64,000 bases of DNA from Boswellia sacra (lineage: Eukaryota > Streptophyta > Magnoliopsida > Sapindales > Burseraceae), in NCBI GenBank assembly GCA_013180625.2, contig SNVD02004837.1:124001-188000 (forward strand), given 5' to 3'. Position 1 is the first letter of the stretch, and every line of letters begins with the position of its first letter. Of the stretch, positions 35,411-48,434 are shown one piece after another. The position numbers were made by a program, and so were the translations under genes. The notes under the pieces were generated by a model. The model saw only the letters and a program-made list of their open reading frames with translations, ran no database searches and was not told the origin of the DNA.

Positions 35411-36818
35411 TGATGCGTTCGAAACTAGCAAGTATACTAGTCGCACAAGTAATAAAGTGATGAGTAAGATATCGTTCCCACGAGGATTGATTCTAATTAA
35501 ATTTGTTATTCGAAAGCAAAAACAGAGTAAATGGGGGGTTTTGTTGATTGATTAACTAAATGAAATAATAATGCAAGTAAAGAATAACAAAACAGAAAGT
35601 AAAATTCGAATGAAAAATCAATGGAGAAAGCTGGTTAAGGGATCCTTCTCTACCACAAGATATGGATTTGCGAATTAATTGTAGAATTGTCATCTAATTA
35701 CAGCATTGAAGTTATCAACCGTAGATAATAACAAGCTCTATTACCCAATCTTTCCTTACTTTGTTGTTAAATAAAACAAGCTCTTTATTTAATCTCTATC
35801 CATTAAACAACCTAGAACAAGCTCTCTGAGTTTAATTCAATGGATGCATTATGATAAGAAAAATAGGTTGATCTAAGCAATAAACACACAAGCTCGGATT
35901 ATTTAACTTAGGTTATATTCTCCAATTGTAATCTCTGATCACAATTTTGCTACTAATGATTAGAAATTCAAGACAATTACGGATCAAGATTTCTAGTCTA
36001 GCAATAAATCACAACCAGATTATATTCAGTTGGCCACTCAAATACAATCAGCAAGCAATCATAAGCATTAAATATGGGAGAATACAAGCAACTTCAATTA
36101 GAGAATTGGATAACAATTCCTTACACAATCAACTTACAAAAACCATATCAGGGGCTTTGAAATCACCCTCAACCAATTCAGATTCAGTTACACATGTTTA
36201 AGAACGTGGTAAATACAATACAACATGGAGACATTCCAGAAAATGAAAGGGAAGGAAAAACTTAGCAAATTTGATGTAATTCTCTTTGGATTGTAGTTCT
36301 TCCTCTTTCCAAGCTTCCTTTCTCCTTCAAGAACTCCAAGAGATGAAAGAATTCCAGAGCTGCAGCCTCCACCACGTTCTCCCCTCTTCAAGTTATGAAA
36401 ATAAAACCCTAAAATGTGTTTAAATACTCTGCTACAGTGACTTGCTACAGTGCCCCGTATTATACATGCTACAGTGAGTTGTGGAATTATATTTCTATAC
36501 ATCTCACACTGTTTTGATTACAACTTTTGGTACACTGAATGGATTTATAAACCGTAAATTTCTCCAGAAAATAGACTTCGAGAGCTTTCCAACGGTATAT
36601 AACATGTCATCGGGTTCATTGTATATCAATACAATTAAATCCGAGAAGATCACTGACTAGCAGAGGTGAAAATGAAGGGTTTTACTCCATTTTTGTGCAA
36701 GTTGCTCCAAAACTCCTACAAACATCAAAACCACACAAAAACATAAAAATACCAAGGAATATAGCAAAGAAACATGGACGAATTGATATAAAAGTAATAC
36801 ATAAATAGACACCTATCA
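35411..36818 (-). mobile_element. 5' LTR of gypsy element 1
   Basis: Begins TGATAGGTGTCTATTTATG (from 36818 downward) and ends CGCATCA at 35411: 1408 bases, next to the tRNA-Asp primer site. It contains the phrase CCTCGTGGGAACGA near its 3' end, related to similar phrases in the other gypsy LTRs of this window. It abuts integrase-tail sequence of element 2. Confidence 0.8.
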
Positions 36819-37270
36819 GTTAGTTTATGGAAAAGTGTGTCATCTACCGGTTGAGCTGGAGCACTGTGCATATTGGGCCATGAAGACATTGAATATGGAC
36901 TTGAAAAAGGCAAGAGAGAAAAGATTACTGCAATTGAATGAGATGGATGAGTTTCGCAATGAAGCTTATAAGAATGCAAACATTTATAAGGAACGTACCA
37001 AAGTATGGCATGACAAGCACATCATTTAGAAAAGATTTTCACCTGGTCAACAAGTGCTTCTATACAACTCAAGGTTAAGATTATTTCCACGAAAGCTTAA
37101 GTCAAAATGGTCAGGCCCTTTCAAAGTTGTGCAAGTGTTTCCTTATGGAGCTGTTGAAATTAATCATCCAGAAAAGAGCACATTCAAAGTTAATGGATAA
37201 AGATTGAAATCATACATGGGTGGTAACTTTGATAACAACATAACCACCATTCTTCTTGATGAGCCTTAGA
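36819..37270 (+). pseudogene. Gypsy integrase C-terminal tail (element 2)
   Basis: Residues such as [27 protein letters not shown] and [18 protein letters not shown] are the usual end of Athila/Tat pol. An in-frame stop sits after HDKHI and another near FKVNG. Confidence 0.8.
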
Positions 37271-37470
37271 GTGGAGAAGAAAAAGTCCAGCTGAAGACTT
37301 TAATTGAAGCGTTGATTGGGAGGCAACCTATAAGTTTGAATATTTGCATTCTAGTTTTTATTGTATCAAAAAAAAATTATTTTATGTTAGTTTCTGCAGG
37401 CTTAAAGCAAACTTGGGAGAAATTTCAAAAGAGAAATTTGCATGTGCGTGCTCCAGCCTAATACATAATG

Positions 37471-38432
37471 CACTTCAATCCGAACTTTCAAGCTAAGAGC
37501 TGCCCAGCCCAGCCCATTACCGTTGTAGTGCCTCTATGTGTAATCCAAGTCATTGAAATGACCCTGGATGTAATGATGTAGTGAATCATGTCAATACCAA
37601 TCAGGCAACACAGGATAGTCAAATACACATTGCGGACAATGTGTCTCTCAAGTTTGGGGGAGTCTTTTAAAGCATTTTGTTTTATTTGCTTTGCTTTTGA
37701 TTGTTATTAATTTTAATTATTGTTTTGTATTGAGTATGATTACACTTTGGGAAGACTCTTTTGGTGGGTCTCGTGTCATTACGACTGATTTGATTTAATT
37801 TATTTTAGTTATTTTGCTTCATTGTTTTTCTTTCGTGTTTCGGCTTTTGATTTCATTTTTGTTTTGTTGCTTTGTTGCTTTGATTAGAATTAGCCATATT
37901 TGTGTTGTGCTTTCATCAAAAGCTTGAGGGTAAACTCAGAAGGAAGCAGGCATAATTCACTTCAATCCGAACTTTCAAGCTAAGACCTACCCACCCAGCC
38001 CAGCCCATTACCGTTGCAGTGCCTCTATGTGTAATCCAAGTCATTGAAATGACCTTGGATGTAATGATGCAGTGAATCATGTCAATACCAATCAGGCAAC
38101 ACAGGACAGTCAAATACACATTGCGGACAATGTGTCTCTCAAGTTTGGGGGAGTCTTTTAAAGCATTTTATTTTATTTGCTTTGCTTTTGATTATTATTA
38201 ATTTTAATTATTGTTTTGTATTGAGTATGATTACACTTTGGGAAGACTCTTTTGGTGGGTCCTGTGTCATTACGATTGATTTGATTTAATTTAATTTAAT
38301 TTTTTTGCTTTATTGTTTTTCTTTCGTGTTTTGACTTTTGATTTCATTTTTGTTTTGTTGCTTTGATTAGAATTAGCCATATTCGTGTTGTGCTTTCATC
38401 AAAAGCTTGAGGGTAAACTTAAAAGGAAGCAG
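37471..38432 (+). repeat. Roughly 485-bp tandem duplication in gypsy element 2
   Basis: Copy 1, 37471-37949, and copy 2, 37958-38432, both start CACTTCAATCCGAACTTTCA and end near AGGAAGCAG. Differences are few and include one short deletion of a repeated TTTGTTGC-type run. Confidence 0.85.
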
Positions 38433-38523
38433 AGAACATTTCCAAAAAGGGTTAAAGTGTGCAGATCAAAGAGAAGAACGAACTCAACATATTTCCGGTA
38501 ATATCTTTCCTCTTCTCTTTGTT

Positions 38524-39064
38524 ATGGATAATGACAACATTCTATCAGCCCTTCACAAATGCTTCCCTTCACTCCCTCAAAACACTCTGGTAAAAATCTA
38601 TAAAGCACGATTTAATAGACTTAGGATGTTGATGATTAAGAAAATGCCTGTGGACATCCGCTGGTTAATTGAAGCTAAGATCAGATTAGCCGGTGAATTT
38701 GCAATTGATTTTACAGCATACATGCCTAGTCTAGGAAAAAGCACTCTCGCCAAAAAGCGACGTGCTAAAAGGTTAGAAGTATGTTATAGGTTTTGCTAGA
38801 TGGAATTGCATGCAGAATTGCCGTTCTTTGGGATTTGTGTCTAAAAACAGGGAAGATAAGCTGCAGTTCATCAAGGATGGACTGAGTAAAGAGTCATTAG
38901 ATAATATCGTACTGACTCATGAGAATCATCCCTGTCGATTAGTGCAAAGAGAATTGATGAAATTGTGGACACAGTTTCGAACGGAACATCAACAACATAG
39001 TTTAGGAAATCTGACTTTAAATGACCCTATTTACCAGTTTGTAAGAAAACTGGATGGGAAGTAA
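38524..39064 (+). pseudogene. Extra ORF downstream of gypsy pol (element 2)
   Basis: Same protein as at 29615-30168 on the other strand. It begins MDNDNILSAL, with FPSLPQN, DIRWLIEAKIRLAGE, a KKRRAKR basic patch, then CRSLGFVSKNREDKL and a helical remainder ending LDGK. One shift near 38793 breaks the frame inside the Cys cluster, and one cysteine of the CX2CX4CX3C pattern is replaced. The two copies differ at many positions yet keep the same blocks. That suggests selection on the protein while the elements were active. Function unknown. Confidence 0.6.
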
Positions 39065-42016
39065 ATCCTAGACTCATAGAAGGCGTCTAAGCCGTTACTG
39101 GACGTAAAACCAGAGGAAGATATGAGCCACAATCACAACTATTTGTATATATTTGTTTTGTTTTTTATGACTTTCATGTCAGTGTGATTTATTATTGTTC
39201 TCATTGATTTTATTGCTCTTTTCATTAATTTTTCATACTGTTGTATTGTTCTTTCTCTTTTAATTTTTTTATTTCATTACTATTTTTTTCTTTCTTCTTT
39301 CTTTTCTTCTCATTGTTTATCATGTTATTATTGTTATTCAGTCGTTTTTTACTGTGTATCTTTTACTTTTGATAAACCACGCAACTTTCCATAAAATCAA
39401 AGTGGGAGATAAGTATGGAAAAAAGCAAACACGTGCATCGATTAACCTCCCACCGAAAGCAGACTTCTTTATTTTAAATATGAGTGGGAGTAATAATTAT
39501 GCATTGAGCAACCCCCATTGACAACTGTCCCCAAGTTTTTCAAATGAAAGCCTCGATTATTTCCCACCAAAAGGTAGATGCACATGTTTTAAGTATGGGA
39601 ATAAGGATCGATTTATTTGTGTGGTTGAGCCTTAATTGTTTATCAATCAACGTCCACCTAATTTTCCACCTCCATGTGTCAATTACAATAACTTTCATCT
39701 CTTTTTACCTCCATAAATGCAACACCTTATGTACTAAAATATCATACATAGGATAGGTGAGTGCGAGAAAATAAATAAATAAATAAATAGAGAGAACACC
39801 AGTTCGAAGATTTCAAAAGATTTGTGTGTTTTGTGGATCTCAGCCTGGAAGAGATGGTGAGTTTGTGAGAGCAACAGATCACTTAGGTGGGGTATTAGCT
39901 GCTAGGAACATAAATGTCATAACCGTGGGTTAATAGGGTGTGTATCTACAGCTGCATTTTTAGGAGGGAGCCGAGTATTAGGTATTATTCCCACTCCCGT
40001 AGTTGTATAAAATCTATCTGGGAAAACGGTTGGGGAGGAACTTAGAGTCACATCCATGCACAAATGCATAGCTTGGATGCTTGCTTATTCTGATACGTTC
40101 ATAGCTTTACCAGGTGGTTTTAACATACTAGAAGAAATTTTTTAGATAGCCTCCTGGTCCCAACTTAATATCCACCAAAAACCCATCAGTTTGTTAAATG
40201 TAAAGGGTTTCTTTAATAGTTTGTTATTTTTTTAGATAAAACTGTGGAACAGAACTTCATTTCAAAGTCAGTACATAAAATCCTAGTCACTGTTTCAACT
40301 GCCAAGGATCTAATCAACCAATTGCAAGCATTCACTTTTGAACTCGATCCAGCAGCAGCCCAAATAAACTGGTTCAAAGGAAGTGATCAGAGGCGTGAAC
40401 TGGATTTGCCACTCTGACTGTAGTTAGCAATTCGGGTTTGAACTTCTTTATTTATTTTTTATTTTTTTCGTGATTTTTTTAATTATTTTTCTTTCTTGTT
40501 GCTCTTCTTTTCTAGCATTCCAGTCAGCTAACTTGTTAAAGTGGCAGGGTGAAGAATTTAAACATTCCTGAAGCGCATTTCGGTTCTGTTATGTTTGAAG
40601 TGGCGGAGTTAGGGAATATAGTTTAATTTTTTTAACCCCATTCTAACTAACTTGCATTAGGACTAACTTGTTTTGTAAAAATTAGTGTTTGTTGGGTTCT
40701 TTTTTTTTTCTTTTTGGAGTGTTGTTTTCTTTTGAGTTTTGTGGGCCTATGATAAGAAAATGATTAAATTGATAATAACTCTTAGAAAATGATAAATCAT
40801 GCATAGATGTGTTTACTCAAACTGTTATTGGTTTTGCTTTACTTATATTCCTTGAAAACCTTGAGCACATCGCCATAATCACTGAGTTATTTTTTCTGCT
40901 TGGAGAAGGTTTATACCATTTAAGTGTTCATAAGATTTCAGTGGACTCTAGAACTTGCCTGATTGTCACTTGAGGCGAAATCCTAGATTGTACAACATTA
41001 AAGAAATGATTTAGGCCATCTTTGAATCGTTTGAGCCTTTCTAGCCAACCTATGTATGAATTTGATCCCTAATTTCCCCTTTTGTGCCTATATAAGCCTT
41101 TTTTCTTTGATTTAACCCACAAAAATTTCTCTTGACCAAAAAAAAAAGAAAAAAAAGAAAAAAGAAAATTAATTTCTCCAAACAGTTTATCCCTTACCCA
41201 TGAGCACGTAGATCATTCAAGACTACATTTTGAGCTATGCTATGGTTTTGGGAAGTTGAGGGAGATTGGGAGGTGTAATGAGCATTGATAGTGAAAAAAA
41301 AAAGTGTCTTCAAAATGGCCCATGGAGGACAATGTGTTGTTTAAGTGTGAGGGAGAGGTGTTGATGTTTATTCCAAAAAAAGGGTTCGATTCTACGCCTT
41401 TGAGAATATTTGAAACAACTAAGTTTGGGGTGTAGCTTCTTTTGTTTTATGTAAATAAATAGATTGAGTATTGTAAACAAGTTTGGGGGAGTTACTAGGT
41501 GTGCTTTACAGAATGTGTTTTGGGGTTAAGCTTTGCATAGTCTTGATTGATTTGTGTGTTTTTGGGTGTTCTGAGCTAAATCTTCATCCTTTATCATACC
41601 TTTACCCTAGCCAAACCTTACAAGCTGAATAAAGTCATATTTGATCCCTATCGTTGTATTTGTCTACATTAGTGGAGAGTGGCATGAAAAGCAAGCTTAT
41701 GAAGTCCATTATGCTCAACTCTTAATAACCAAATTTGGTTCACTTTTAAGCATAAATTGATCCGGGCAGTAATTGATGAAGTGTGAATGGCTTACATGCA
41801 CACACTTAAGGAATTGAGGTGAAGTGAAGCTATTTTATGAAGTTAAAATTTTGATCAGTGCTTGGTTTTGAAATTTTCCTTGAGTTATATTTTAATGTGA
41901 TCTTTGAGGCCAATTTTTTTTAAGTTCAAGTGTGTTTTTTTTTTTTGTGTTTTCTGCTTTGTTGTTTCTCTCCTACTTTCGCTCGAGGACTAGCAAAACT
42001 CAAGTTTCGGGGTATT
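39065..42016 (+). other. 3' non-coding region of gypsy element 2
   Basis: T-rich tracts, phrases shared with element 1 (CCACCGAAAG, GAGCAACCCCCA), several AAGTTTGGGG-type purine tracts and long A/T runs. It ends with the likely polypurine tract CAAGTTTCGGGGTATT at the LTR border. No convincing coding sequence. Confidence 0.6.
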
Positions 42017-43177
42017 TGATAAGTCTAATTTTTATACATTATTTTCATCCTTTATCTTAAGTTTTTTTTTTGTTTATTTCCCTCTTTTTTTTGTGTTTGA
42101 CTAATGAATTTTGTCGAAGTTTGTTTAAGTTGTAAGGTTGCTTACTAATTTTTGATCATTAAACTTCTGGTGGGGCATTATGTCCTTCCCCTTTCTTTTA
42201 TGTTGTCCGCCAAGCACTTGGGGGGGAATCAATTAAAGCTGGTCCACATGCATATTTGAAAAAAAGAAAAAATACTTTCGGGTGGAATCGAATGGCTTTG
42301 GAATGAAGATGTTTCCTCTCTTGTCGGTGAAGATTGGAAATGGAGGAAGAAAAGGAAGAGAATGGATGAAGGAAAGGGGATTCGGACTGAGAGAAATTAA
42401 GGGTGAGCAGAGGTAGATCTTTGGGGAGATTCGAACTTGAAGAGGAATTGCTTACAAAAGAGAGGCAAAAACCGGACAGCCATCATCTTCATCATCAAAG
42501 TTCAACTCTCCATAGCTAGTTTCTTTTCTATCCCTATTTTCACTTATGTTTAAGAACATGTTTAGATTTGTGTTGTTTGTAATTTATAATATGACGTAAT
42601 TTCCATTTTCTAGGGTGAAGATGTAGCCGTATTTTAATGTTTAATTTCTCTTGATTTTGGTTGATTGATGTTTATTCCAATATTGTTGAGCAATTTAATT
42701 ACATGCTTAATGCTTGTGATTTTCTGGCCAATTGTTGCATGAATTGAGATGTGGATTAAGACTGAGAAGTGTGTTCACATTAGTCCGTAATTATCTTGCC
42801 ATAAATCATGTGAGATAGAGATATCAATCTGATTTGTGCAATCTTATATGATTTCTTGCGCTTAATAGGTATTAATAGTGAATTAGATGAGACAAAGATG
42901 TAATTCTAATATATTGATATACATTATTATTGCTTGAGAAAGAATAATAATCAAATCAGTGAAATCGATTGGCAACAGTAGGAATAAAAATTGGTTAACT
43001 GAATTAGAGAAGTTAAATTGATTAATTTGGTGAAATCGGATCCTTAGATCTTTAATTATAAATTTCTTCTATCCAAAATTTTGGTATCTAGTAGCAACAG
43101 TCCTCATGGGACAATACTTATATTATCATTTTATTACTTATAACGATTCCATATACTTGCGGATTTTATGCAACACA
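42017..43177 (+). mobile_element. 3' LTR of gypsy element 2
   Basis: Starts TGATAAGTCTAATTTTTATA right after the purine tract and ends near GCAACACA. It includes CAGTCCTCATGGGACAATAC near the end, the same type of phrase as in the other gypsy LTRs. Copia integrase sequence resumes immediately after it. Confidence 0.7.
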
Positions 43178-43186
43178 GATACTCAA

Positions 43187-43560
43187 TGATGGATAGCAAC
43201 TTGAAAATTTTGACGTAAAAATTGATGATGGGGTGTTTTTAGGCTATTTTTTAAATGGCAAGGCCTATAGGGTGTATAGTTTGAGAATTGAAACAATTAT
43301 GGAGTCTGCTAATGCTATTTTTGATGATCTTAATGATATGTGGAATACTCACAGGAAGAGATCATAGAAAACTTTTCAGAGTCAACAGAGGGAACAAGTT
43401 TAAAAATTGTAGAACAGTCAGTTCCAAATTATTGGGGAGTTATACATTTGTGTATTATTCATATAAAAAGAAATCAGTGAAGTCAAAATAGACATAACTG
43501 CCATGTTTGATAGTGCAGATTTGAGTAGAGAAAAATTGAGGAATGACACATCTGAAAAAG
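43187..43560 (+). pseudogene. Copia integrase C-terminal region
   Basis: KIDDGVFLGYFLNGKAYRVY, then ETIMESANAIFDD, is the usual end of copia integrase before the reverse transcriptase. A stop lies after NDG at the start, and further stops follow. Confidence 0.75.
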
Positions 43561-43563
43561 GAT

Positions 43564-44909
43564 TGTCTCCCAAGTATAGGAGTGTCGAAGTAATAAACCC
43601 GGTGAGACTGGGGTCGATCCACGAGGAAGGGAATTTTAGCGCTACAAACTATAAAGTAAGCAAATATGATATGCATGATTAAAAGAGATGACAAGATAAT
43701 ATCAAAAAGTATAGGTAAGAACAAGTTCGTAAAAAATAAATGAGAATCACACAAGAGAAATCAACACAATAATAATGAAAGCTAAGTTTAGGGGATCCGC
43801 CCTTGATATTTCAAATAAGGATAAACAACACATTTTAGTTATATGAATTATATTTGCTTTGTTACCAATATTTATACCACTTCTTGTAAATGGGTTCAAG
43901 CATCCAATGTGTCAATCTCTATATGTCTACAACAAATCAAGATTTCTAACTAGATTCATGTCGGTAAGGAAGAACCATACAACATCTAGAAAGGATCCAA
44001 GCATTTGATGTGTCAAGGATTGTCGACAATGGATCAAGACCTCCACTTTACGAGTGGTGTCAAGATTGATTAGAGAAATAAATATAAATCATATAAACAA
44101 CACAAGATTATGATTATTAAGCACATATTAAAGGGTTAGAGAATACTTACTCTGATATCGAGGGTTTCACCCTTTCACCTTAGCAGGAGAGAAATTAGAA
44201 AGACATTATAAAAGAAAGGAAACAAATTGCAAGAAAAAGAAGATTTATTAATAGCATAAAAACACAAGAGAGAAATACAATACAAGATCCCAGCAAGGCC
44301 AAGATGCCCTAATGGGTCACAAGGCACCTCTATTTATAGATACATTCAGGGGCAAACTTATCAAATTACAAATGAATAATTGTCAAATATTAGATGCACC
44401 AACTTTGACAATTGGGGTAATTAGGTGAACCGATTTTGACTACCAATTTTGACATTGAAGTATTGAGAATTTTAATCACATGTCTTCATAAAAGTCGTAG
44501 ATATTTCTCTCAGATTTTTAGAACATCTTGATTTATACAATTTGAATACGTATCTTGAGAGATATGGTCAAAATACTAAGGCATGGTCAGGCTATGCTGA
44601 AACTGCTGATGGGTTCACTTCAAGCCTATTTTTGGTCCACTAAAAGCCCGAATTTGATGATGTTTGTGAAATACAATCTTGTAGATAATTTAATCATCTT
44701 TCCAAAACATTAAGATTTGCATCATTCTAATCTATAAATAGAAAGTTATGTCCATTTTACCAATCCTGTAATAAAACCAAAATTAAGAGAAAGTTAATTC
44801 TAAAGATGCAAAGACTACAAACATGCTTAAGTTGAGGAATTTAATGACACTATTAATGCAATATGATGAATTAATCTCTTATTAAGCATATATATTTAAA
44901 TGTTCATCA
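43564..44909 (-). mobile_element. Solo LTR inserted in copia pol
   Basis: On the plus strand it begins TGTCTCCCAAGTATAGG and ends TGTTCATCA, so on the minus strand it reads TGATGAACA...GGAGACA. It contains GGGGTCGATCCACGAGG, a phrase typical of gypsy LTR 3' ends. Flanks are AGGAT and AGGAA, a five-base duplication with one mismatch. Copia coding sequence continues across it. No internal region or second LTR is present, as after LTR-LTR recombination. Confidence 0.65.
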
Positions 44910-46545
44910 AGGAATGATACCAACAACAAAGATCCTTTAACTTGGATTCAAAAGGCACATCCCACTACCTCTATCATTGGAAGTCCTAAAGGAGGTATGA
45001 AAATCAGAAGTAAGATGAAAAATTAGTTGAGTTTTTCTTGTTATGTTTCTCTCATTGAACCTAAAAATGTCAATCAAGCTCTTAAAGAAAATGCTTGGAT
45101 TCAAGTACTGCAAGAAGAGCTTAGACAATTTGAAAGGAATGATGTTTGGATATTAGTTCCTAGGCTCAAAAACTCTAATATGATAGGAGCTAAACAGATC
45201 TTTTGGAACAATAGTGATAAAAATGGTTAAGTAGTTAGAAACAAAGATAGGCTAGTTACACAAAGCTATATTCAAATTAAGGGAATCGATTTTAACAAGA
45301 GTTTTTCACCTGTAGCTAAGCTAGAATCAATTAGGTGTTGCTTGACCTTGCTTGTTTACTCAACTTTAAGCTCTATTAAATAGATGTTAAAACAGCTTTT
45401 TTGAATGGCATCTTTAATGAAAAAGCTTTTGTTGAACAACCAAATGGTTTTGTGGATCCAAAATATCAAACCTATGTTTATAAATTGAAAAAGGCATTAT
45501 ATAGGTTAAAACAAGTTCTTAGAGCTTGGTATGAGAGGTTAACAACCTTTCTTCTATTTAAGGGATATACTAGAGGTAGTAATGATAAAACTTTATTCAT
45601 AAAGCATGCTTATAGTTACGTTGTTGTAGCTCAAATTTATATTGATGATATTGTGTTTGGTTCTACTTAAGAGAACAAAACTAATTAGTTTGTTGAGCTT
45701 ATTCAGGGTGAATTTGAGATGAATACAGTAGGTGACCTTACTTTCTTTATAGGTCTCAAACTAAGTATTCTAAAAGCTTGGTAAAAAAGTTTAAAATGGA
45801 CCAAGCTAAACCAATGAGAACACCTATTGCTACTAATATCAAATTTTCAAGAGACAATATAGGTAATGCTATGGATCCAAGTCTATATAGAAGTATGATA
45901 GGGAGTTTCTTATAACTCATGCTTGCAGACCTGATATCAGTTTTAGTATTCGTCTATGTACCCGTTTCTATCATGTCCAAAAGAACAGCATCTTGTTGTA
46001 GTCAACAGAATAATCAGGTATGTTCATGGAACAATAGATTTTGGAATTTGGTTTTGTAAAGACACAAATTCATGTCTTTTAGGTTATAGTGATACTGATT
46101 GGGTAAGAAATTGTAGATGATAGAAAAACCACTACAGGAGATTGTTTTTACCTTCTGAATAACTAGGCTGCTTGGCATAGCAAGAAACAAAATTCAATCT
46201 CTCTATCAACTACATAGGTTGAGTATATTGCTGTTGGTAGCTGTTGCACACAGCTCTTGTGGATGAAAAAGATGTTGAATGACTATGGTATTGATCAAGA
46301 ATCTATGACAATATTTTGTGATAACACTAGTACAATCAGCATCTCCAAAACTCCTATTAAACACTTAAGAACCAAGCACATAGATATATGATATCACTTC
46401 ATTAAAGAGGTGGTTGAACCCAAAATAATCCACATTGAGCATGTTTCAACTGAGAATCAATAACTAACCTGTTTACCGAAGCATTAGACACAACAAGGTT
46501 TAAAAAGATGAGAAAAGCCTTTGGCATTTTTCAGTTATCTAAGTG
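44910..46545 (+). pseudogene. Copia reverse transcriptase and RNase H
   Basis: Starts with SLIEPKNVNQALKENAWI. The catalytic box is readable as [10 protein letters not shown] at about 45640. RNase H follows with AWHSKKQNSISLSTT, IFCDNTSTISISKTP and KHLRTKHIDI. Several stops and shifts interrupt it. Confidence 0.85.
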
Positions 46546-47400
46546 ATTTCTATGTGCAGTTATGATAGTAGTATCTGAAGCATCATAAGGTAACATTTAA
46601 CTTAGTATATTGTGAGCAGATTTTTTATAATTTGTAATATAATGCTTATTTGTTCAATAAAAATTAATGATTAATATAGAAAGAGCTACCTGTATGTGAT
46701 GAGTAAAAGCCATCCTTTGAGAGAAATTTATTTGTATTTTGGAGATATGTCTAGATTGCCCACTAACTTGGAAAAAGGCTACCACCATACATGTGTGAAA
46801 CTACTGTATTTTGCATTAAACCATTGAGATTAATCTTTGCATTTTTCGAAGATATGCTAAGGTTGACCACGCAAATGAGATTTGGCTATACTTTAGGCAA
46901 AAAAGAAAAATTAGATAGCAATTTAGATGATTAGTTAAGTGTTATGCACCTCTAAAAGTATACTTTGTTAAAAAGAATTATATGATGTTAAATTGCTTTA
47001 GTCTCATTTTTATTAACTATGTTTAATTGTATTTATTTACTTTTGTGTGTGTGTTTAATCTTATTTAAGCCAGCTTTTAAAATTCTTATTATTTGTCCAA
47101 GTGTCTTTGGAAGCCATGTCAGTACTATTGAATTGAATGTTCAGATTTTGTACAAGTGGTGGGAGTGCACAATTTTTAACCAAGCTAATAAATATGATTA
47201 ATTGTGGTAAGTGTTACAACCTTTTAAATTTAAAAATCAAATATTAAGGGCGAGTTTGCAATTTTGTTATCCTTATATTGTTAGGGATTTCGGATTTAGA
47301 CCCTTTGTATTCTCTATTTCATTAACATTGCTAACTTCAATGTAAAGACAGTTTACAAAAAGCTCTGCCAGGGTTTGTGATTATTTTGAATTCAACTTTC
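46546..47400. other. Spacer between copia pol and env-like region
   Basis: AT-rich, with no protein-like frame that I trust. Sireviruses often have such a spacer before the env-like ORF. Confidence 0.5.
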
Positions 47401-47404
47401 TATA

Positions 47405-48396
47405 ATGGCTCCCAAGCTTAGATTATAGTAGAGACAAACACAACAGACTAAGGAAGAAACTTTGTCATATGAGACGGCACCGGAGGAGTCTCATGCGCAT
47501 GCATCTTTTGAAGCCAATCCAGAAGGCTCTCAAGCTAATGCTTCTAAATCATCACTAGAAGACTCTAGTTCTCAATTTACAGAAGCAAATGATCTAGATA
47601 AGCATAGTGATGTAGATATTCCAGTAAATCAGTAGTTGGATTTCCATCCACTTGATGAGAAGTTTGGTTTTGATGAAGCCAAATAGTGTTTTGATGATCA
47701 CATCTCATATCATGACATTCTCAAGGAGCGATTTGTCAAGATTGAGTGCTTTGGTGAAAACAATCTTGAAGCAATTTTGTAAGCAAGGAGTTGGATGAAA
47801 ACAGAAACAAATTTCTAGCTTCCTGTTACTGTTTTAGTTCAAGAATTTTAGACAAACACTGAAGATAATATAGATGATTCCAGTTACATTAGATATCACA
47901 CTATGTATTGTAGAGGCAAGGACATTCACTTTTCACCAAATGTGATAAACGATTTCTTAGAAATTCCAAAGGGAAAGAAGTATGTAACTGTAATGTGAAA
48001 GTGTCCATGAGTGTGATTTCAAAGGAGTTAACTATGAGAAAACCGTAAGTGAAAAATCAGATTCCTCAAACTCTGTTAACACCTAAATATAAAGTCTTTA
48101 CAAGATAGCTAGGTATGACTAGACTCCAACTCACCAGTTAGCTCTTAGTGTTAATAAGGCTGAAGTTTTGTACTCGTTTGGATCTGAGAAAAGTATAAAT
48201 TTAGGCAATTGGATTTATGATTACATCATTGCTATTATCAAGAATCATTCTCCTAGGCTCCCATATCCTTTTTTAATTATGGGAATTTTGATGAGAAATG
48301 GTGTTTAACTTAGTCTAAATGAAATGGTTGAATCATTAGAGTCACATATCACTACTGGTATTATGAAAAGATAGAAGAAAAAGTCAAAACAGGTTG

Positions 48397-48434
<38 letters not shown>

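Larger units (their letters stand above)
29048..36818 (-). mobile_element. Athila-type Ty3/gypsy retrotransposon (element 1), 3' end lost
   Basis: In minus orientation the order is 5' LTR (36818-35411), primer binding site complementary to tRNA-Asp, partial gag, protease, reverse transcriptase, RNase H, integrase, and an extra small ORF. A 3' non-coding part then stops at about 29050 without a 3' LTR. Stops and frameshifts break pol in several places. The motif set and the tRNA-Asp primer fit the Athila/Tat branch. The left end joins copia LTR sequence directly, which points to a deletion. Confidence 0.85.
36819..43177 (+). mobile_element. Athila-type gypsy retrotransposon (element 2), 5' half missing
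   Basis: It starts inside the integrase tail (at [15 protein letters not shown]) where the LTR of element 1 is inserted. It runs through the extra ORF and a long 3' non-coding region to a purine-rich tract and a 3' LTR (42017-43177). The 5' LTR, gag, protease and most of pol are absent. They should lie beyond the lost end of element 1, so they were probably removed by the same deletion. Confidence 0.8.

Noticed and set aside
36188..36502. 104-codon minus-strand frame in a gypsy LTR
   Set aside because: Entirely inside the LTR of element 1, with no known coding role there.
48398..48433. (GAT)n run considered as an independent microsatellite or a CRISPR-like repeat
   Set aside because: A simple trinucleotide run inside the env-like coding remnant. 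No spacers exist, and CRISPR is not expected in plant nuclear DNA.
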